Shown here: positions 61,646 to 64,000 of the stretch, in pieces | Layout of the letters: the number at the start of each line of letters is the position of its first letter | How positions within the stretch are numbered: the stretch's first letter is position 1 | NCBI RefSeq assembly: GCF_900095285.1 | Contig: NZ_LT607734.1 | Location: forward strand, 1,054,001 to 1,118,000 | DNA: 64,000 nucleotides | From: Fusobacterium gastrosuis | GTDB lineage: Bacteria; Fusobacteriota; Fusobacteriia; Fusobacteriales; Fusobacteriaceae | Direction of reading: 5' to 3' | Program-made: the position numbers and the translations under genes | Notes under the pieces: generated by a model | The model's input: only the letters and a program-made list of their open reading frames with translations | What the model was told of the DNA's origin: nothing | The model's database searches: none

Positions 61646-61887
61646 TAATTCCAAGAATTTCAGGTTCATTATTGTTATTAATGATAGGAGAATATTATAA
61701 TATAGTTGTCTTTGTAACTAATTTTACAATTAAACCTTTAATATTTGTTGGGCTAGGTATGGGAAGTGGAATCATAATATTTTCTAAGATTATAGATTAT
61801 TTATTAAAAAACTATAGAGAAGTAACTTTATTTTTTATAACAGGTATAGTAATGATATCAGTTTTACAAATTTGGATTAATATATAA
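61646..61887 (+). pseudogene. DUF368 (PopT-type polyprenyl-phosphate translocase) remnant
   Basis: From about 61646 one frame reads IIPRISGSLLLLMIGEYYNI, then VVFVTNFTIKPLIFVGLGMGSGIIIFSKIIDYLLKNYREVTLFFITGIVMISVLQIWI. This matches the second half of DUF368 proteins (PGISGSxxLLLLGxY..., glycine-rich helix, YLLKKYxxxTLxFLxGLMxGSL). No start codon exists at the conserved beginning and the N-terminal half is missing, so it is a truncated fragment. DUF368 members recycle undecaprenyl phosphate, a meaningful neighbour for an undecaprenyl-phosphate-sugar operon. Confidence 0.65.
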
Positions 61888-61918
61888 AAAAAGCACCAAC
61901 TTTTGTTGGTGCTTACTT
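61885..61918. terminator. Terminator of the glycosyltransferase operon
   Basis: AAGCACCAACTTTTGTTGGTGCTTACTTT: a 9-bp stem with a 4-base loop, A-run before and T-rich tail after. It also serves the converging small gene at 61921. Confidence 0.85.
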
Positions 61919-61920
61919 TA

Positions 61921-62103
61921 TTAATAAACATTTATGTACTTATCTATTGCATTTTTAACATCTTTATATTGAGCTTCAGATAGTCCAATATTTTTTATTT
62001 CAGCAAGCAGTGAATTGTATCTTATATCTCCAATTTTCCCAGCAGCTAATTCTTCTTTTTTTCTTTCAATAACTTCATCAATAAATCCTAATTTTTTTTC
62101 CAT
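61921..62103 (-). CDS. Small helical protein of unknown function (60 aa)
   Basis: A 60-residue protein (EKKLGFIDEVIERKKEELAA, GDIRYNSLLAEIKNIGLSEAQYKDVKNAIDKYINVY) predicted to be three helices. I recognise no family. AAAGGAG lies close before the ATG, and a promoter at 62391-62418 reaches it through a leader of about 290 bases containing another short frame. Confidence 0.65.
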   Translation of the reverse strand: MEKKLGFIDEVIERKKEELAAGKIGDIRYNSLLAEIKNIGLSEAQYKDVKNAIDKYINVY

Positions 62104-62258
62104 GTTAATTACTCCTTTTCCTCTAAACTTAAAATAATAAAATAAAATTAAACTAAAAAATAATTAAAAATCAAATTTTAGTTTTTCCCACTATCTAAAT
62201 CTAAAAAATAAATAAAACAAAAACGATTTAGATAACACAAGAAACAACTATTTTTTAA

Positions 62259-62354
62259 TTATTTAGAGACTAAAGAATAAAAGTATATGTTGTTCAAACA
62301 GATGTGTGTATCTGTCATATATCTTTTAAACATAAAATTTTTGATTGTGAACAT
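62259..62354 (-). CDS. Possible leader peptide (31 aa)
   Basis: The frame starts MFTIKNFMFKRYMTDTHICL with AAGGAGGTG, a perfect ribosome site, nine bases before the ATG. It lies in the leader of the 60-codon gene and overlaps a hairpin (ACAGAT/ATCTGT nested in TATATG/CATATA). The peptide resembles nothing known to me; the ribosome site is the strongest evidence. Confidence 0.4.
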   Translation of the reverse strand: MFTIKNFMFKRYMTDTHICLNNIYFYSLVSK

Positions 62355-62390
62355 ATATACACACCTCCTTATAGTTGTGTCAAATTTATT

Positions 62391-62424
62391 GTATACTTAT
62401 ATTATACACTTTTTTAAAAAAAAA
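62391..62424 (-). promoter_or_regulatory. Promoter for the leader peptide and 60-aa gene
   Basis: On the minus strand TTGCTT and TATAAT are separated by a 16-base A/T tract (T7A6GTG). The start falls just upstream of the AAGGAGGTG site. The rest of 62104-62624 holds no further gene that I can support. Confidence 0.6.
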
Positions 62425-62568
62425 GCAAGCCTTTGATTTATAAAAGAAAAATTATTTACTAAATCAATAAATAAATGAGAAAAAACATAGATTTTATAAA
62501 ATTTTTAAAGAATAAAATTTGATTTTTTTTATAAAGTATGCTAAAATAAAACATAAATATCTTACTAG

Positions 62569-62597
62569 ATTAGGGAGTGGACAGACCACTCCCTAAT
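62569..62597 (+). promoter_or_regulatory. Perfect hairpin in the rimP-nusA leader
   Basis: ATTAGGGAGTGG and CCACTCCCTAAT form a perfect 12-bp stem around ACAGA, 28 bases before the rimP start. Only TTTC follows, so it is a weak terminator at best; it may be an attenuator or protein-binding hairpin controlling the rimP-nusA operon. Confidence 0.7.
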
Positions 62598-62624
62598 TTC
62601 ATAAAAAGAAAATGAGGTGATGAG

Positions 62625-63092
62625 ATGGAAAAAAATGAGATTGAAAAAAAGATTGAAAAAATTGTAAATCCTTTTATAGAGGAGATGAATCTTTCACTTG
62701 TAGATGTAGAGTATTTACAAGAGGGAGGATATTGGTATGTTAGAGTTTATGTTGAAAATTTGAATGGAGAATTAAACATTGAGGATTGCAGTAAACTTAG
62801 TGGTAAAATTGAAAATCAAATAGAAGATATTATAGATAAAAGATTTTTTCTTGAAGTTTCTTCACCTGGATTAGAAAGACCTTTAAAAAAAATAGAAGAT
62901 TTTATAAGATTTAAAGGGGAAAAGATTACTTTACATTTAAAACATAAATTAAATGATAAAAAACAATTTAAAGCTCTTATAAAAGATGTTCTAAATGAAA
63001 AAATTGTTTTTGTAATAGAAAAAAATGAAGTAGAAATAGAATTTAAAGAAATAAGAAAAGCTAATATTTTATTTGAATTTAATGATTTTTAA
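62625..63092 (+). CDS. rimP: Ribosome maturation factor RimP
   Basis: The 155-residue protein has VNPFIEEMNLSLVDVEYLQEGGYWYVRVYVE, the DCSKLSGKIENQIED helix and EVSSPGLERPLKKIEDF, the RimP signature, with an Sm-like C-terminal domain. It is needed for 30S subunit maturation. It precedes nusA, its usual partner in bacteria. Confidence 0.95.
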   Translation: MEKNEIEKKIEKIVNPFIEEMNLSLVDVEYLQEGGYWYVRVYVENLNGELNIEDCSKLSGKIENQIEDIIDKRFFLEVSSPGLERPLKKIEDFIRFKGEKITLHLKHKLNDKKQFKALIKDVLNEKIVFVIEKNEVEIEFKEIRKANILFEFNDF

Positions 63093-63111
63093 TAATTGGA
63101 GGTAAGAAAAA

Positions 63112-64000
63112 ATGAAAGCTAAGGATTCTAAAATTTTCTTAGAAGCTTTGGATGAGCTTGAAAGAGAAAAAGGAATTGGTAAAGAAAGCGTTTTAGAAGC
63201 AGTAGAATTAGCATTATTAGCAGCTTATAAAAAAAATTATGGTGAAGATGAGAATGTTGAAGTAACCATGGATAGAGAAAGTGGAGATATCAGAGTTTTT
63301 GTTGAAAAAAATGTTGTTAATGAAGAAGATTTACTTGACCCTAATCAAGAAATATCTTTGGAAGATGCATTATTTATCAAGAAAAAAATAAAAGTTGGGG
63401 ATACATTAAAACTTGAAGTAAACTGTGAAGACTTCAGAAGAAATGCAATTCAAAATGCTAAACAAATTGTTATTCAAAAAGTTAGGGAAGCTGAAAGAGA
63501 ATACATCTATGATAAATTTAAAGAAAAAGAAAATGATATAGTAACAGGAGTTATTAGAAGAATAGATGAAAAGAGAAATATTTTTATAGAAATCTTAGGT
63601 GTAGAACTTATGTTGATACCAGCAGAACAATGTCCAACAGATGTGTATAGAGTTGGAGAGAGAATAAAAGTATATGTATCAACTGTTGAAAAAACTAATA
63701 AATTCCCTAAAATAATTATTTCAAGAAAAAATGAAGGACTTTTAAGAAAACTATTTGAATTAGAAATTCCTGAAATAACATCTGGAATGATAGAAATAAA
63801 ATCAGTAGCTAGAGAAGCAGGATCAAGAGCTAAAGTGGCTGTACATTCTGAAGTTCCTAATTTAGATATAGTTGGAGCATGTGTAGGTCAAAAAGGAACA
63901 AGAATAAAAAATATAGTCAATGAATTGAATGGAGAAAAAATAGATATAGTTATTTGGAAAGAAGAAATAAAAGATTTTGTTTCAGCAGTATTAAGTCCGG
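63112..64000 (+). CDS. nusA: Transcription termination/antitermination protein NusA, N-terminal part
   Basis: The visible 296 codons cover the N-terminal RNA-polymerase-binding domain (SKIFLEALDELEREKGIGKESVLEAVELALLAAYKKNYG), the S1 domain (IVTGVIRRIDEKRNIFIEI) and the first KH domain (IVGACVGQKGTRIKNIVNELNGEKIDIVIW). The gene runs off the right edge. NusA modulates pausing, termination and rRNA antitermination with NusB (also in this window). Ribosome site TTGGAGGTAAG. Confidence 0.96.
   Translation, partial: MKAKDSKIFLEALDELEREKGIGKESVLEAVELALLAAYKKNYGEDENVEVTMDRESGDIRVFVEKNVVNEEDLLDPNQEISLEDALFIKKKIKVGDTLKLEVNCEDFRRNAIQNAKQIVIQKVREAEREYIYDKFKEKENDIVTGVIRRIDEKRNIFIEILGVELMLIPAEQCPTDVYRVGERIKVYVSTVEKTNKFPKIIISRKNEGLLRKLFELEIPEITSGMIEIKSVAREAGSRAKVAVHSEVPNLDIVGACVGQKGTRIKNIVNELNGEKIDIVIWKEEIKDFVSAVLSP

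Overview
The window is very AT-rich chromosomal DNA with long runs of same-strand genes. The proteins and architecture fit an oral Fusobacterium of the F. nucleatum / F. periodonticum group. Supporting signs are the tandem glycine riboswitch ahead of a sodium:amino-acid symporter, the AmaP/Asp23/DUF2273/NusB cluster, HemZ, a CobA-HemD fusion, and an extremely A/T-biased codon use. The genus call is inference from protein resemblance and composition; no database search was run.

Layout. 1-1.7 kb: start of an AGCS symporter under a tandem glycine riboswitch, then azlC-azlD (minus strand). 1.7-20.7 kb: a plus-strand housekeeping stretch (metallo-hydrolase, SNF2 helicase and a putative partner, dnaE, Asp23/AmaP envelope cluster, nusB, comM, pilT, hemZ, a ComEA-like protein, hslO, tatD, acpS, prfB) interrupted by minus-strand mntP and a 42-codon small gene. 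20.8-25.7 kb: tRNA-Arg(TCG), then minus-strand FMN-binding protein, pgk, a secreted protein, gap, a tiny hydrophobic peptide gene and an RluA-family pseudouridine synthase. 25.9-34 kb: a tetrapyrrole cluster (hemA, hemC, cobA-hemD, hemB, hemL, precorrin-2 dehydrogenase) that supplies uroporphyrinogen III and sirohydrochlorin, with VOC, MscS and RidA genes interspersed.

34.0-44.1 kb (possibly to 44.8 kb): an integrated mobile element between ridA and mutS2. It carries a tyrosine integrase, an excisionase-like protein, a primase/SF3 helicase with a nearby iteron-flanked AT-rich origin candidate, several very small genes, two divergent ribbon-helix-helix regulators, a Rha-like antirepressor and a Cro/CI-type switch. 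It also holds several families of short repeats and a RelE/ParE-type toxin-antitoxin pair. A second pair (YefM/YoeB-like) lies between the element and mutS2. No capsid, tail or conjugation genes are visible, so it looks like a small replicating integrative element or phage satellite.

45-53 kb: mutS2, ispD, cca, cysS, mrnC, mreB and a holB-like gene. cca, cysS and mrnC are each broken by what looks like one missing A in an A-run. comM and the ComEA-like gene earlier show the same signature, so systematic homopolymer under-calling, or less likely transcriptional slippage, should be suspected.

53-62 kb: a two-component system divergent from a six-gene operon. The operon encodes UDP-glucose dehydrogenase, a UDP-glucuronate 4-epimerase-like enzyme, a polyprenyl-phosphate sugar transferase, a LAB_N membrane protein and two GT39 (ArnT-like) transferases. 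Together these make a coherent candidate pathway for decorating lipid A or LPS with a uronic acid, most likely galacturonic acid. The operon is followed by a DUF368 (polyprenyl-phosphate translocase family) remnant. 62.6 kb to the end: rimP and the start of nusA.
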